Part shown: piece by piece, positions 46,801 to 53,700 of the stretch
How the letters are laid out: every line of letters starts with the position of its first letter
Numbering within the stretch: position 1 is the stretch's first letter
Source: JANQOH01 sp965214495
GTDB lineage: Bacteria; Pseudomonadota; Alphaproteobacteria; UBA7887
Assembly (NCBI GenBank): GCA_965214495.1
Contig: OZ243958.1
Span: 1,736,001 to 1,800,000, forward strand
Length of the DNA stretch: 64,000 nt
Direction: 5' to 3'
Notes under the pieces: generated by a model
What the model was told of the DNA's origin: nothing
The model's database searches: none
The model's input: only the letters and a program-made list of their open reading frames with translations
Translations under genes and position numbers: made by a program

Positions 46801-47919
46801 CGCCTGGGCGCGGACCTGCTGGCGGGGGTTGCGGCGAGCCGCAGCGAGGGGGCGATGTCGTATCGCTTCGCCGGCGGCACGGCAGGCGAGATGGACACGG
46901 TGCTGACGGGGGTGCACCCCTACGCGCACTGGTCGCCGGGGGCCGGGCTGGGGTTCTGGGCCACGCTGGGCTACGGCGCGGGCGAGGCAACGCTGGACGA
47001 CGGCGTGGGAAGCCCGGCAACGACGGACCTCGCGATGCGGATGGCGGCGGCGGGGGCGCGCAAGGAGCTGGCGCCGGCGCACGGCGTCGATTGGGCGTTG
47101 AAGGCCGACGGCCTCGTGGTGCGGCTCGACACCGAGGAGCTGGACAACCTGCTGCCGGCGGTGTCGGCCGAGTCCCATCGCCTGCGTGTGGCGGCGGAGG
47201 GCAGCGCGGAGGCGGCGTTCGACGGCGGCTCGCGGCTGCGGATGGCGGTGGAGCTGGGGGCGCGGCTGGACGGCGGCGACGCGGACGAGGGCGCGGGCGT
47301 GGAGACCGGGGGCCATATCGTCTGGGCCGACCCGGCGTTGGGTCTGGACGTGGAGGCGCGCGGCCGGCTCCTGGTGGCGCACGGGGCGGAGGGCTTCGAC
47401 GAGTGGGGCGCGAGCCTGTCGGCGAGGTTCGATCCGGGGGCGCCGGGGGTGGGCTTCCATGCCTCGCTGGCGCCGGCGCTGGGGGAGATGTCGGGCGGCG
47501 CGGACGCGCTGTGGGAGAGCGCCGGGGCGGTCGCGGCGGAGGACGAGGACGGCGGCGCGCCGGCCGGGCGCGATGCGGCCCTGCGGCTGGAGGCCGAGGC
47601 GGGTTACGGGTTGGGCCTTGCGGGCGAGGACGTGCTCCTGACGCCGTTCGGCGGGTTGAACCTGTCGGACAGGGACCGGCGCGAGCGGCTGGGCGCGCGG
47701 TTGGGGATCGCGGCGCCGCACGGTCTGGACATGGCGTTCGAACTTTACGGCGAGCGCGAGCACCGGGACGACGGCGCCGGGGGATCGGCGCTGGTGTTCG
47801 ACAGCGTCGCGCGGCGCGGCTTCGCCGCCGGGCGCGGCGCCCTCGATTTCTCCGGCGGCCTGCGCGCCGACGCCGAGGCGGACTACCGGATCGGGCTGAA
47901 GCTGCGTCTGAGCTTCTGA
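37714..47919 (+). CDS. Giant secreted multidomain protein with C-terminal outer-membrane beta-barrel (autotransporter-like)
   Basis: This 3,401-residue protein starts with a clear signal peptide (residues 1-25, LALALALLAAGPGAAQ). The N-terminal domain (about 26-205) contains DTYRILFVTSTAIKPT and IYYYKGDKLADDY, a domain I recall from other large environmental surface proteins. Then come cadherin-like strands (about 207-326, 429-530, 1105-1200, 2700-2795), FN3 modules (326-426, 650-786, 895-990, 1316-1413, 1630-1810, 2065-2160, 2385-2480), Calx-beta modules (990-1100, 1205-1315, 1815-2060), and putative Ig modules with GLTLDSADGEIAGTPT. The last 420 residues, from GSEGAWTLWGGG, form an alternating beta pattern ending LKLRLSF with terminal Phe, as in outer-membrane autotransporter barrels. 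Probable adhesin or surface fibre. ATG 37714 has GGGGG nine bases upstream. Confidence 0.9.
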   Translation: MGGRLVRGALALALALLAAGPGAAQEWDGVVPPGLSEGDTYRILFVTSTAIKPTDRTDIATWNSAVQAVADTQPDFSGIAFKVLGSTGSVAARDNTDTNPTSDGTGEAIYYYKGDKLADDYDDLYDDSWDSHNWKDENGDDSTRIRVFTGSRDDGTSHTGPGHLGGAVPVTGERLEGRELNSSQAGWSDADGGYVYALSEVLTVPPDATLSSMTFRQGEDSTDPLIPFEPPFASDIFSYTARLPASHRGFSEIKAAATDADAQIYIDFTLPNGAEVVDTSPSTGDLTVGLNISSDGEYMFTVRVVNGEGRETYEVVIERIPVPAKPTTFQVTEVGYTQATQGAVTLGWDDPDDDTITGYEFRQRRAGEDPPAAWSAWTDIAESDSATVEHTITGLDNGQAYEFQVRAVGTGGNGKASNTVSATPAASTVVTLSALALADGTTPVALDKTFDAATKDYTAEVANSVSEVTVTATPTHSDATAAITVGATTYADGVAPLEPGDTVITVTVTAQDGTTMTDPPYTVTVTRAYPVPEVDDAGTTTDGNWIVLTLNTPVSNTSAMPGDFRVRNTVRGPAVTALRVSGANTGLTPAAATSGRYLWLELSVPVNYDEDDVAVNYVKGNRAIDNQNSPPQSLAAFSGQAVANNVAELDLQKTTGVTAVAGDGEVALSWDQYLPGEYRSEANVSLVWQVRRSTDGGTSWGTDNTDEIINSGAAFSWRDLPVFDPSFNADVLTDDWVNGRASWTDIWATNGEDYTYQVRRTIITTGEGAGDPVLGPASDSTTPPATPDSMPVFDDGSGNRPVFDDQDNRVWKVGEAITQLDLPGSEGGDEPLTYTLTGANDEDLADYGLTVSAATAPLEVTGTPTRPLAKTTFTYKVSDEDSDIDSLTFYITIESIAAPTISSVSAGDREITLAWAAHSDATVTGYDARACVVSPASCGAWAAVSATGVTDRETTLDSLLNGEDYTVELRATTGESVYKGEVATSAQATTPVPVVTLDAGGPFLEPAGDVTVGVSLSAVSLDNVSVSFTAAGDTASLPGDLSELTNSPLVIDAGDTKGEISFRLTDDTAVEPDETFSVTLSSPTNATLGSPASRDYAIDSDDLDLATLTVTADGAALTPDSALAAGDYHYDFGEVAADVTTVTIAWTLPGGVTATVTAWNADGTEAANGVATLVDGLNELRLEVVKDGHTPGRRYDIDVTRRVPTLSIGDGRANEGDPVAFTLTLSEESHSNVTVDWATAVGTGPNGAGAADFTAVSDGEATVTAGQTTATVSVATTEDTAVENDETFTVTLSNPSANATLATAIGTGTIVNDDPPGKPTGFTAAGTDRTVTLTWTGPTDAGINGWQVKRWTGNPEPIPDTYWKDIPGSTATTATHAVTGLTNGTEYSFRIRAVADNVNGAESDIRTATPDTAGILAANEGGVAITSDPGNDDTYAIGDVIEATLTFDQPIHVTGGPTMTLTVGSNSRTAAYASTSTDNLSAAFRYTVVEGDEDTDGVSIAASTTIAYPDSASIRTDNASGSPVNAAIPALADQSGHEVDGVRPTAAWIVPALAAGKQITAFGPDSGASTDIASYVVKQGSSLPPGLTLDSADGEIAGTPTTANADAHDTDVVITDAAGNTGEATIAFPAIAPAQATGLTARAESHARIDISWTATAGATKYQYRYGTTSGSLGSWSTDLTGTTASLTGLAVNTKYFVQVRAGNGGGWGDPSAEASATTDQIPAPGQVTGLTATATAYNEIDLSWVAVTTATKYQYRYGTATGTYGNWSADLTTTTAGITGLEAETTYYIQARAGNDGGWGDPSAEASAETPATPAIPSVLVSLRDATGTVAEDGGNARICADLGIAALQDFDLTFTTADATAAAGVDYEAVSSDEAVTAGDTSVCIDVAVTDDTIHEGGETFTVAISVPSGSMGMAGIAAGEGTATWTIDDNDDAPTGIELSVNPTAAGEGDGATDITVTATVTGGTTYSGVTTVTVSVDGSGASGAVGFAAVDDFEIAIPDGGASAFASFTLTPAHDDGAQSAETITVSGAAQGEQGAHKAGDRPVLTPYPTVSLTDAPPRPPAKPTGFTAAGSDMTATLAWTGPGGGRITNWQYKQWTGTEPDPGTWADMPGSGPTTTGHAVTGLTNGAAYSFRIRAVAESGEEAVNGAQSEIATATPQTARILAANEGGVAITSDPGNDDTYAIGDVIEATLTFDQPIHVSGSPTMALTVGTNARTAAYDRTAGGGMGAVFRYTVVEGDGDADGVSVASGAVIAYPGTASIKTDNDSGSAVNPAIPALADDDGHKVDGVRPDAAYADPAGPWAEGVQIAPFSPTSTHADIAAYTVKQGSSLPPGLALNAANGEIGGTPTAADADTHATDVVITDTAGNTGETRVTFPAIGPAKPAGFTVRTADAAVTLSWTGPTGAPITKWQYKQWTGTEPDPGTWEDMSGSGPGTDSHTVAGLANGTEYGFRIRAVAGAAAGAASDPAAATPGTAQILATDDGGVAITSDPGDDDTYAIGDDIEVTLTFDQPIHVSGSPTMTLAVGSDSRTAAYVGTGTDGLEAVFRYAVVEGDEDTNGVAVPAGNIAYPGGASITTGDASGSPVNAAIPALADQSGHKADGVRPAATYTPGGTYRVNTQIAAISPNTAHTDIAGYAVKQGSSLPPGLALDGATGEISGAPTEANPDPHETAIVITDTAGNAGEATVAFPAIEDDLSMDATLAEVTLNGEPVEGCESDTTECSAEVPHETTEAEVAAEPTDEDASYTVTVNGEEDTDGVVELPVGETVIEIIVTAEDGTTMERYTLTINRTPDLKPSFGDEEIADRIWTVGEEIAPLALPAASGGDAPLTYALTPDLTAWGLTVTADAATGALTVSGTPTEVLERTRVGYAATDDDGDTAAASFVVTITANLAERGQATERTLAAFGRTVAGTMAAAVEGRAAASGQPPEESARGTIAGQTVSLHSLGDDLGRLFEGLAEEDGSMRSLDAGEVLSGTSFQLSPWGSEGAWTLWGGGAASRFDGRPERGFSMEGEVLSGYLGFDTRLGADLLAGVAASRSEGAMSYRFAGGTAGEMDTVLTGVHPYAHWSPGAGLGFWATLGYGAGEATLDDGVGSPATTDLAMRMAAAGARKELAPAHGVDWALKADGLVVRLDTEELDNLLPAVSAESHRLRVAAEGSAEAAFDGGSRLRMAVELGARLDGGDADEGAGVETGGHIVWADPALGLDVEARGRLLVAHGAEGFDEWGASLSARFDPGAPGVGFHASLAPALGEMSGGADALWESAGAVAAEDEDGGAPAGRDAALRLEAEAGYGLGLAGEDVLLTPFGGLNLSDRDRRERLGARLGIAAPHGLDMAFELYGEREHRDDGAGGSALVFDSVARRGFAAGRGALDFSGGLRADAEADYRIGLKLRLSF
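41950..45810 (+). repeat. Three near-identical internal modules in the giant gene
   Basis: A compound module of about 850 bp (GGVAITSDPGNDDTYAIG strands, then a putative Ig module VKQGSSLPPGL) occurs at about 41950-42610, 44205-44870 and 45155-45810. Long stretches are nearly the same at DNA level; for example, the bases around 41975-42062 and 44222-44319 match almost base for base. FN3 modules separate them. This shows recent duplication or gene conversion, and the copies are a substrate for recombination that would change protein length. Confidence 0.85.
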
Positions 47920-48170
47920 CGGCGGTTCGTTTCGGTGCGCGGGCGTCCCGCCCGCATCTGTCCCCACCGCAGCATCGACACCTGTAGGGGCGCCCCTTGT
48001 GGACGCCCGAAACCCCGAACGGGCGGGCGCCCACAAGGGAGGGCAACCACAAGGGTTGCCCCTACAGGTCGATGTTGTCTGGCGCCCCCGCCCCTTCACG
48101 ACCGCCGGTAGCGGGTGTGACGGGGGAGACGGATGCGGGGGGGACGCCCGCGGCGCCCGCCCGGCGGCGG

Positions 48171-48257
48171 CTACCAGCGCAGGGCGAGTCGCGCGCCGAG
48201 GCGGTAGCCGCGCCCACCGTCATCGACCTGCGCCGCGCCGCCATAGGGGGTGGGCAC
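48171..48257 (-). pseudogene. C-terminal fragment of an outer-membrane beta-barrel gene, copy 1
   Basis: On the - strand the sequence reads VPTPYGGAAQVDDGGRGYRL then GARLALRW and a stop at 48171. This is the look of a final beta-strand of an outer-membrane barrel, with an aromatic last residue. Only about 29 codons are recognisable and nothing upstream continues the frame as a barrel, so it is a stranded gene end carried by the repeat unit. Compared with copy 2 it lacks six codons (GGRLGL). Confidence 0.55.
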
Positions 48258-48585
48258 GCACGCGCCGCCGGGCGCCCACAAGGGGCGCCCCTACAGGCGA
48301 TGACAGCCGTTGCGCGGGACCTCGCGGACCGGGTCCGTCCCGCCCGCGTCTTCGAGTCCTTGCGCGTTTCGCACAGATGCGGGCGGGACGCCCGCGACAC
48401 CTGTAGGGGCGCCCCCTGTGGACGCCCGAAACCCCGAACGGGCGGGCGGCAGGGGAGGGCAACCACAAGGGTTGCCCCTACAGGTCGATGTTGTCTGGCG
48501 TCCCCGCCCCTTCACGACCGCCGGCAGCGGGTGTGACGGGGGAGACGGATGCGGGCGGGACGCCCGCGCACCCAACCGGCGGCGA

Positions 48586-48690
48586 CTACCAGCGCAGGGC
48601 GAGGCGCGCGCCGAGTCCGAGGCGCCCGCCAAGGCGGTAGCCGCGCCCACCGTCATCGACCTGCGCCGCGCCGCCATAGGGGGTGGGCAC
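48586..48690 (-). pseudogene. C-terminal fragment of an outer-membrane beta-barrel gene, copy 2
   Basis: On the - strand this reads VPTPYGGAAQVDDGGRGYRL, GGRLGLGARLALRW and stop. It is the longer version of the fragment at 48171 and again ends in an aromatic residue after alternating hydrophobic residues. It sits at the same place in the second 418-bp unit, so the fragment was duplicated together with the repeat. It differs in sequence from the end of the giant protein (LKLRLSF), so it stems from a different barrel gene. Confidence 0.55.
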
Positions 48691-48760
48691 GCACGCGCCG
48701 CCGGGCGCCCACAAGGGGCGCCCCTACAGGTGTCGATGCCGCGGTGGGGACAGATGCGGG

Positions 48761-49673
48761 CGGGACGCCCGCGCACCGAACGGGGGCCAGCCGCCGGGTG
48801 CGCGGTCAACGGCCCGTCGGGAAATTCCATACGACGATCGCGTCAACAGGCCCCAAATCGTGTAGGGGCGCCCCTTGTAGGCGCCCGAAACCCCGAACGG
48901 GCGGGGAACCACAAGGGAGGGCAACCACAAGGGTTGCCCCTACAGAAATTGTCGCGGTTTGGTCGGGTTCGTGTCGGCGATGACAGCGGGACGCCCGCGC
49001 ACCGAACGGGGGCCAGCCGCCGGGTGCGCGGTCAACGGCCCGTCGGGAAATTCCATACGACGATCGCGTCAACAGGCCCCAAATCGTGTAGGGGCGCCCC
49101 TTGTGGGCGCCCGAAACCCCGAACGGGCGGGGAACGAGGGAGGGCAACCACAAGGGTTGCCCCTACAGAAATTGTCGCGGTTTGGTCGGGTTCGTGTCGG
49201 CGATGACAGCGGGACGCCCGCGCACCGAACGGGGGCCAGCCGCCGGGTGCGCGGTCAACGGCCCGTCGGGAAATTCCATACGACGATCGCGTCAACAGGC
49301 CCCAAATCGTGTAGGGGCGCCCCTTGTGGGCGCCCGAAACCCCGAACGGGCGGGGAACGAGGGAGGGCAACCACAAGGGTTGCCCCTACAGAAATTGTTG
49401 CGGTTTGGTCGGGTTCGTGTCGGCGATGACAGCGGGACAGCGGCGCACCGAATGGGGGCCAGCCGCCGGGTGCGCGGTCAACGGCCCGTCGGGAAATTCC
49501 ATACGACGATCGCGTCAACAGGCCCCAAATCGTGTAGGGGCGCCCCTTGTGGGCGCCCGAAACCCCCGAACGGGCGGGCGGCAGGGGAGGGCAACCACAA
49601 GGGTTGCCCCTACAGAAATTGTTGCGGTTTGGTCGGGTTCGTGTCGGCGATGACAGCGGGACGCCCGCGCACC
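48761..49673. repeat. Downstream repeat field, part 2: four tandem copies of about 223 bp
   Basis: Four units follow, with the TGTAGGGGCG landmark at 48861, 49087, 49310 and 49533 (spacing 226, 223, 223). Each unit has CGGGACGCCCGCGCACC, a unique-looking part (GGTCAACGGCCCGTCGGG, ATACGACGATCGCGTC), the first hairpin arm, CCCGAACGGGCGGG, the second hairpin arm, and GTTTGGTCGGGTTCGTGTCG. Copies differ by few bases, so expansion is recent. Open frames through the units repeat with the DNA and show no protein family. Another solitary second-type hairpin arm lies at about 49875-49903. Confidence 0.93.
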
Positions 49674-49713
49674 CAGGTGTTGTCAAACGGAGACGCTATC
49701 CATAGTCCAATCG

Positions 49714-49747
49714 ACGAAAAGGGCCGTGGCGACGCGCGCCACGGCCC
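49714..49747 (-). terminator. Probable intrinsic terminator for the SDR-containing - strand unit
   Basis: An 11-bp perfect stem (GGGCCGTGGCG pairing with CGCCACGGCCC) with a 5-base loop is followed, reading on the - strand, by TTTTCG. This is the form of a rho-independent terminator for transcripts that come from the SDR gene ending at 49943, about 200 bp upstream on that strand. On the + strand no T run follows. Confidence 0.6.
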
Positions 49748-49942
49748 CGGTTCAGGGAGGAAACGCCCACGCGGGACGCATTGCCGGGTCGTTACACCGG
49801 TTCATGCTGCAACGCAACAAAAAACGGGTTCGCGCCGGCGACGGCGGGACGGCGGCGCGGCCAGGCGGGCGACAAGGGCGGGGAACCACAAGGGTTGCCC
49901 CTACGGGGATTGGCGCGGGTCGCCTATGCAGGATGAGCGCGC

Positions 49943-50710
49943 TCAGCACTGCACGGCGAACCCTCCATCGACCGGGATCGCCGCGCCGGTCACGAAATCG
50001 GAGGCCGGCGCGGCCAGGAAGACCGCGATTCCGGCGAGGTCGTCGGGCTCGCCCCAACGTCCGGCAGGGGTGCGCGCCAGCACGCGCTCGTGCAAACCTT
50101 CCACTTCACGGCGTCCGCGGCGGGTCAGTTCGGTGTCGATCCAGCCGGGCAACACGGCGTTGACCTGAATCCCGTGCGGCGCCCAGGCGGTGGCGGTGGC
50201 CTTGGTCAACTGCACGATCCCCCCCTTGCTCGAGGCATAGGCCGGGGTGAAGGCGGCGCCGAAAATCGACATCATCGAACCGATATTGACGATCTTGCCG
50301 GCACCCGCGCGCCGCATCGGTTCGAAGGCAGCCCTGGAACACAGGAACGCCGCGGTCAGGTTTATGTCGAGCACCGAGTGCCACTCTTCGAGGCTCAAAT
50401 CCTGCGGCTCCTTGCGGACGTTCGTGCCGGCATTGTTGACCAGAACGTCGAGCCGGCCCCAGCGCGCCAGCGCGTCATCGACCATCGCCTGGCAAGCCTC
50501 GGGGACGGTCAGATCGGCCTCGAAGGCGGCGGCGCCGTCGCCGAGCTCTTCCACGGCGGCGCGGTTCTTGGCGGCGTTGCGCCCGACGACCAGAATGCGC
50601 GCGCCGGCGCTCGCCAGGCCGCGCGCCATGCCCAATCCGATGCCGCCATTGCCGCCGGTTACGGCGGCCACCCGCCCGGTCAGGTCGAACATCGTCTCCA
50701 TGCGGGTCAT
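49943..50710 (-). CDS. Short-chain dehydrogenase/reductase (gluconate 5-dehydrogenase-like)
   Basis: This 255-residue classical SDR begins MFDLTGRVAAVTGGNGGIGLGMARGLA. It has NNAGTNVRKEP, the serine site IGSMMSIFG and the intact YASSK catalytic pair. The segment NVRKEPQDLSLEEWHSVLDINLTAAFLCS is typical of gluconate 5-dehydrogenase / 2-deoxy-gluconate 3-dehydrogenase types, but the substrate is not certain. The start at 50710 overlaps the end of the large oxidoreductase gene; internal ATGs at 50701 and 50692 are possible. Likely co-transcribed with that gene. Confidence 0.88.
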   Translation of the reverse strand: MTRMETMFDLTGRVAAVTGGNGGIGLGMARGLASAGARILVVGRNAAKNRAAVEELGDGAAAFEADLTVPEACQAMVDDALARWGRLDVLVNNAGTNVRKEPQDLSLEEWHSVLDINLTAAFLCSRAAFEPMRRAGAGKIVNIGSMMSIFGAAFTPAYASSKGGIVQLTKATATAWAPHGIQVNAVLPGWIDTELTRRGRREVEGLHERVLARTPAGRWGEPDDLAGIAVFLAAPASDFVTGAAIPVDGGFAVQC

Positions 50711-53700
50711 TCCGCCGCCTCCCGTATCGTTTCGCGGCCGCGGAACGCCGCCAGTTTAACGGCCCGGACGGCGCCGGCCTCGACGGCGGCGCGCTCCTTG
50801 ACATGGCCGTATCCGCGAATGCGCTCAGGCAGTTCGGCCAGATCGCACGCCAGCGCGTGGTTGTCGGGGGTCAACCCGGCGGTCAGCTCCTCCACCAGCG
50901 CCTCGTAGTCGGCGATCGCTTTCCGTTCGGCGCGGCGTTCGCGCGTGTAGCCGAAAAGGTCGAAAGGCGTGCCGCGCAAACCGCGCAGCGCCGCCAGCAC
51001 GCGGAACACCGGCAACAACCAGGAGCCATAGGTGCGTTTGAGCAGGCGCCCGGTGTTCGGGTCGCGCTTCGCGAGCAGGGGCGGGGCGAGATGGAAGCGG
51101 AGGCGGTAGTCGCCATCGAACCGCGCCCGGATCGATTCGATGAACCTGCGGTCGCTGTGCAGCCGCGCCACCTCGTATTCGTCCTTGCAGGCCATCAGCT
51201 TGAAGGCGCCGCGCGCCACCGCGCCGGCGAACCGTTCGACGCCGGGCAGGCGCGCCGCTTCGACGGCGCGGGCGCGCGCGACCAGATCGCGATAGCGCGC
51301 GGCCCACGCGGCATCCTGATAGTCGGCGAGGAACGCGGCGCGGCGGGCGATCGCGGATTCGAGATCGTCTTCCGCCGGCGCTTCGGCCGTCGGCACGGCG
51401 AGCGCGGCGGGATCGACCGCCGCGCGACGGCCCCAGGCGAAGGCGCCGAGGTTCATCGCCACCGCGACGCCGTTCAGTTCGATCGCCCGTTCGATGGCGG
51501 CGGCCGAGACGGGTATGCGGCCCTTCTGATACGCGAAACCGAGCAGGAGCATGTTGCTCGCGATGGCGTCGCCGAAGGCCGCGTTGGCGAACGCCGCGGC
51601 GTCGAAGAAGTCCGCCTTGCCGGGTGCGGCGGCCTTGCCGATCAGCGCCCGATTGACGCCGCCGGCGAAATCGAAATCGGGGTCGCTCACGAACGCGGCG
51701 ACCGGGGCATTGTGGGAATTGACCACCGCCGCCGAGCGCTCGACGCTCAGGCGAGCGAGCGAATCCCGGCTCGCCGCGACCACGATATCGCAGCCGAGCA
51801 GCAGGTCGGCGCGACCGCGGCCGATGGCGAGCGCATGAAGCCGGTCGGCGTCGGGGGCGATGCGGATCTGGCTCAGCACGGCGCCGCCCTTCTGCGCCGC
51901 GCCGACGGTGTCGAGCACGGTGCAGGCCTTGCCCTCGATGTGTGCGGCCATGCCCAGCACGGCGCCGACGGTGACCACGCCGGTGCCGCCGATCCCGGCG
52001 ACCAGGATGCCGACCGGCGCCTCCGCGCCGCCGTTCGGAGCCGGCGGATCGGGCAGCGGCCCCGGGGCCGGCGCGGCCATCGTGCGCGCGCCCGCCTTGC
52101 GCGGGGTTCCGCCCTCGATGGTGACGAAACTGGGGCAGAACCCGTCGATGCACGAGAAATCCTTGTTGCAGGTGGAAAGGTCGATCTGACGCTTGCGCCC
52201 GAACGGCGTTTCCAGCGGCTCTACCGAGACGCAGTTGGAGGCCGTGGAGCAATCGCCGCAGCCCTCGCAGACGAGGTCGTTGATGACCGTCCAGCGCGCG
52301 GGGTCGGCCATTTTCCCGCGCTTGCGCCGACGACGCTTCTCGGTGGCGCAGACCTGGTCGTAGATCAGCACGGTCACGCCGTCGGCCGAGCGCAGCGCGC
52401 GCTGCACCGAGTCGAGTTCTTTGCGGGGATGCACCTGCGTGCCGCGCGCGAAATCGGCGCCGACGGGATATTTCCCGGGATCGTCGGCGACCACGGCGAT
52501 ACGGCGGACGCCTTCGCCGTAGAGCTGGTGGGTGATCTGCGCCACGCTGAGGCTGCCATCGACCGGCTGACCGCCGGTCATGGCCACCGCGTCGTTGTAG
52601 AGGATCTTGTAGGTGGCGGTGACGCCGGCGGCGACGGCGGCGCGAATGGCGAGCAAACCGGAGTGAAAATACGTGCCGTCGCCGATATTGACGAAGACGT
52701 GTTTCTCGTCGGCGAACGGCGCCTGGCCGATCCAGGGAACCCCCTCGCCCCCCATCTGGCTGTAGCTCGCGGTATTGCGCCCCATGGACTGCGCCATGAA
52801 GTGGCAGCCGATGCCCGACAGCGCACGGCTGCCCTCGGGCACCCGGGTGGAGGTGTTGTGCGGGCAGCCGGAACAGAAATACGGCGTGCGCAACACGTTC
52901 GACACGGCGGGGTCGCGGCGGGCGGCGAACCGGTTCAGGCGGTTGGACAGACGGCCGCCGCCGCGCGCCGCCAGCCGCGCACCGAGCACTTCGGCGATCC
53001 GGTCGGCCGAAAGTTCGCGCGCGGCGGAGAACAGCCCGGCCCCGGTCTCGTCGCGCTTGCCGACCACCGTCGGCGGCCGTTCCCGGCCGTAAAGCAGCGA
53101 TTTGACCTGCTCCTCGATCAGGCCGCGCTTCTCCTCGATCACGACGATCTCTTCGAGGCCGTCGGCGAACCGGCGCAACCCTTCCGGCTCCAGCGGCCAG
53201 GCCAGCGCGACCTTGTAGAGGCGCAAGCCCAGCGCAGCGGCGATCGCGGAGTCGATACCGAGATCGTCGAGCGCCTGCATCGTGTCGAGAAACGCCTTGC
53301 CCGACGTCACGACGCCGATGCGCGCCTCCGGCGAGCGGTAGATGAGGCGATCGAGGCGGTTGCGCCGCGCATAGGCCCGGATCGCCGCGAGCTTGACCTC
53401 GTGCAGCCGTTCTTCCGCAGCGAACCGGTCGTCCGGCCAGCGTATGTTGAGGCCATCCGCCGGCATGTCGAAATCTTCGGGCAACGCGGTCTCCAGGCGC
53501 CCGGGTTCGACGGCGACGGTCGCCGCGGAGTCGACGATGGCGGTGACGCATTTGAACCCGACCCACAAGCCCGAATAGCGCGAGGCGGCGATGCCGTGCA
53601 GGCCGAGATCGAGGAATTCCTGGACTCCCGCCGGATGCAGCACCGGGATCATCGCATCGACCATGGCGAAATCGCTCTGGTGCGGCAGGGTGGAGGACTT

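Larger units (their letters stand above)
47920..48760. repeat. Downstream repeat field, part 1: about 418 bp unit, two copies
   Basis: Right after the giant stop codon comes a hairpin at 47934-47956, the reverse of the one at 16905. Two copies of a composite unit follow, with landmarks at 47983 and 48402 (419 bp apart). Each holds a first hairpin arm (TGTAGGGGCGCC), a spacer with CCCGAACGGGCGGG, a second hairpin arm (GGGCAACCACAAGGG), a 3' piece of a beta-barrel gene, and an inverted first arm (48272-48297 and 48703-48729). The GCGGGCGGGACGCCCGCG hairpin separates the units. No transposase or plausible gene is present. Confidence 0.88.

Noticed and set aside
48761..49673. CRISPR array
   Set aside because: Units are about 223 bp with nearly identical sequence throughout; there are no short repeats with different spacers and no cas gene.
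36966..49903. Insertion sequence or transposon ends
   Set aside because: No transposase-like frame, target-site duplication or terminal inverted repeat pair enclosing a gene could be seen; the hairpins are internal and repeated.
47997..50168. Open frames through the downstream repeat field
   Set aside because: Peptides repeat exactly with the DNA units in all frames and no ribosome binding site stands out.
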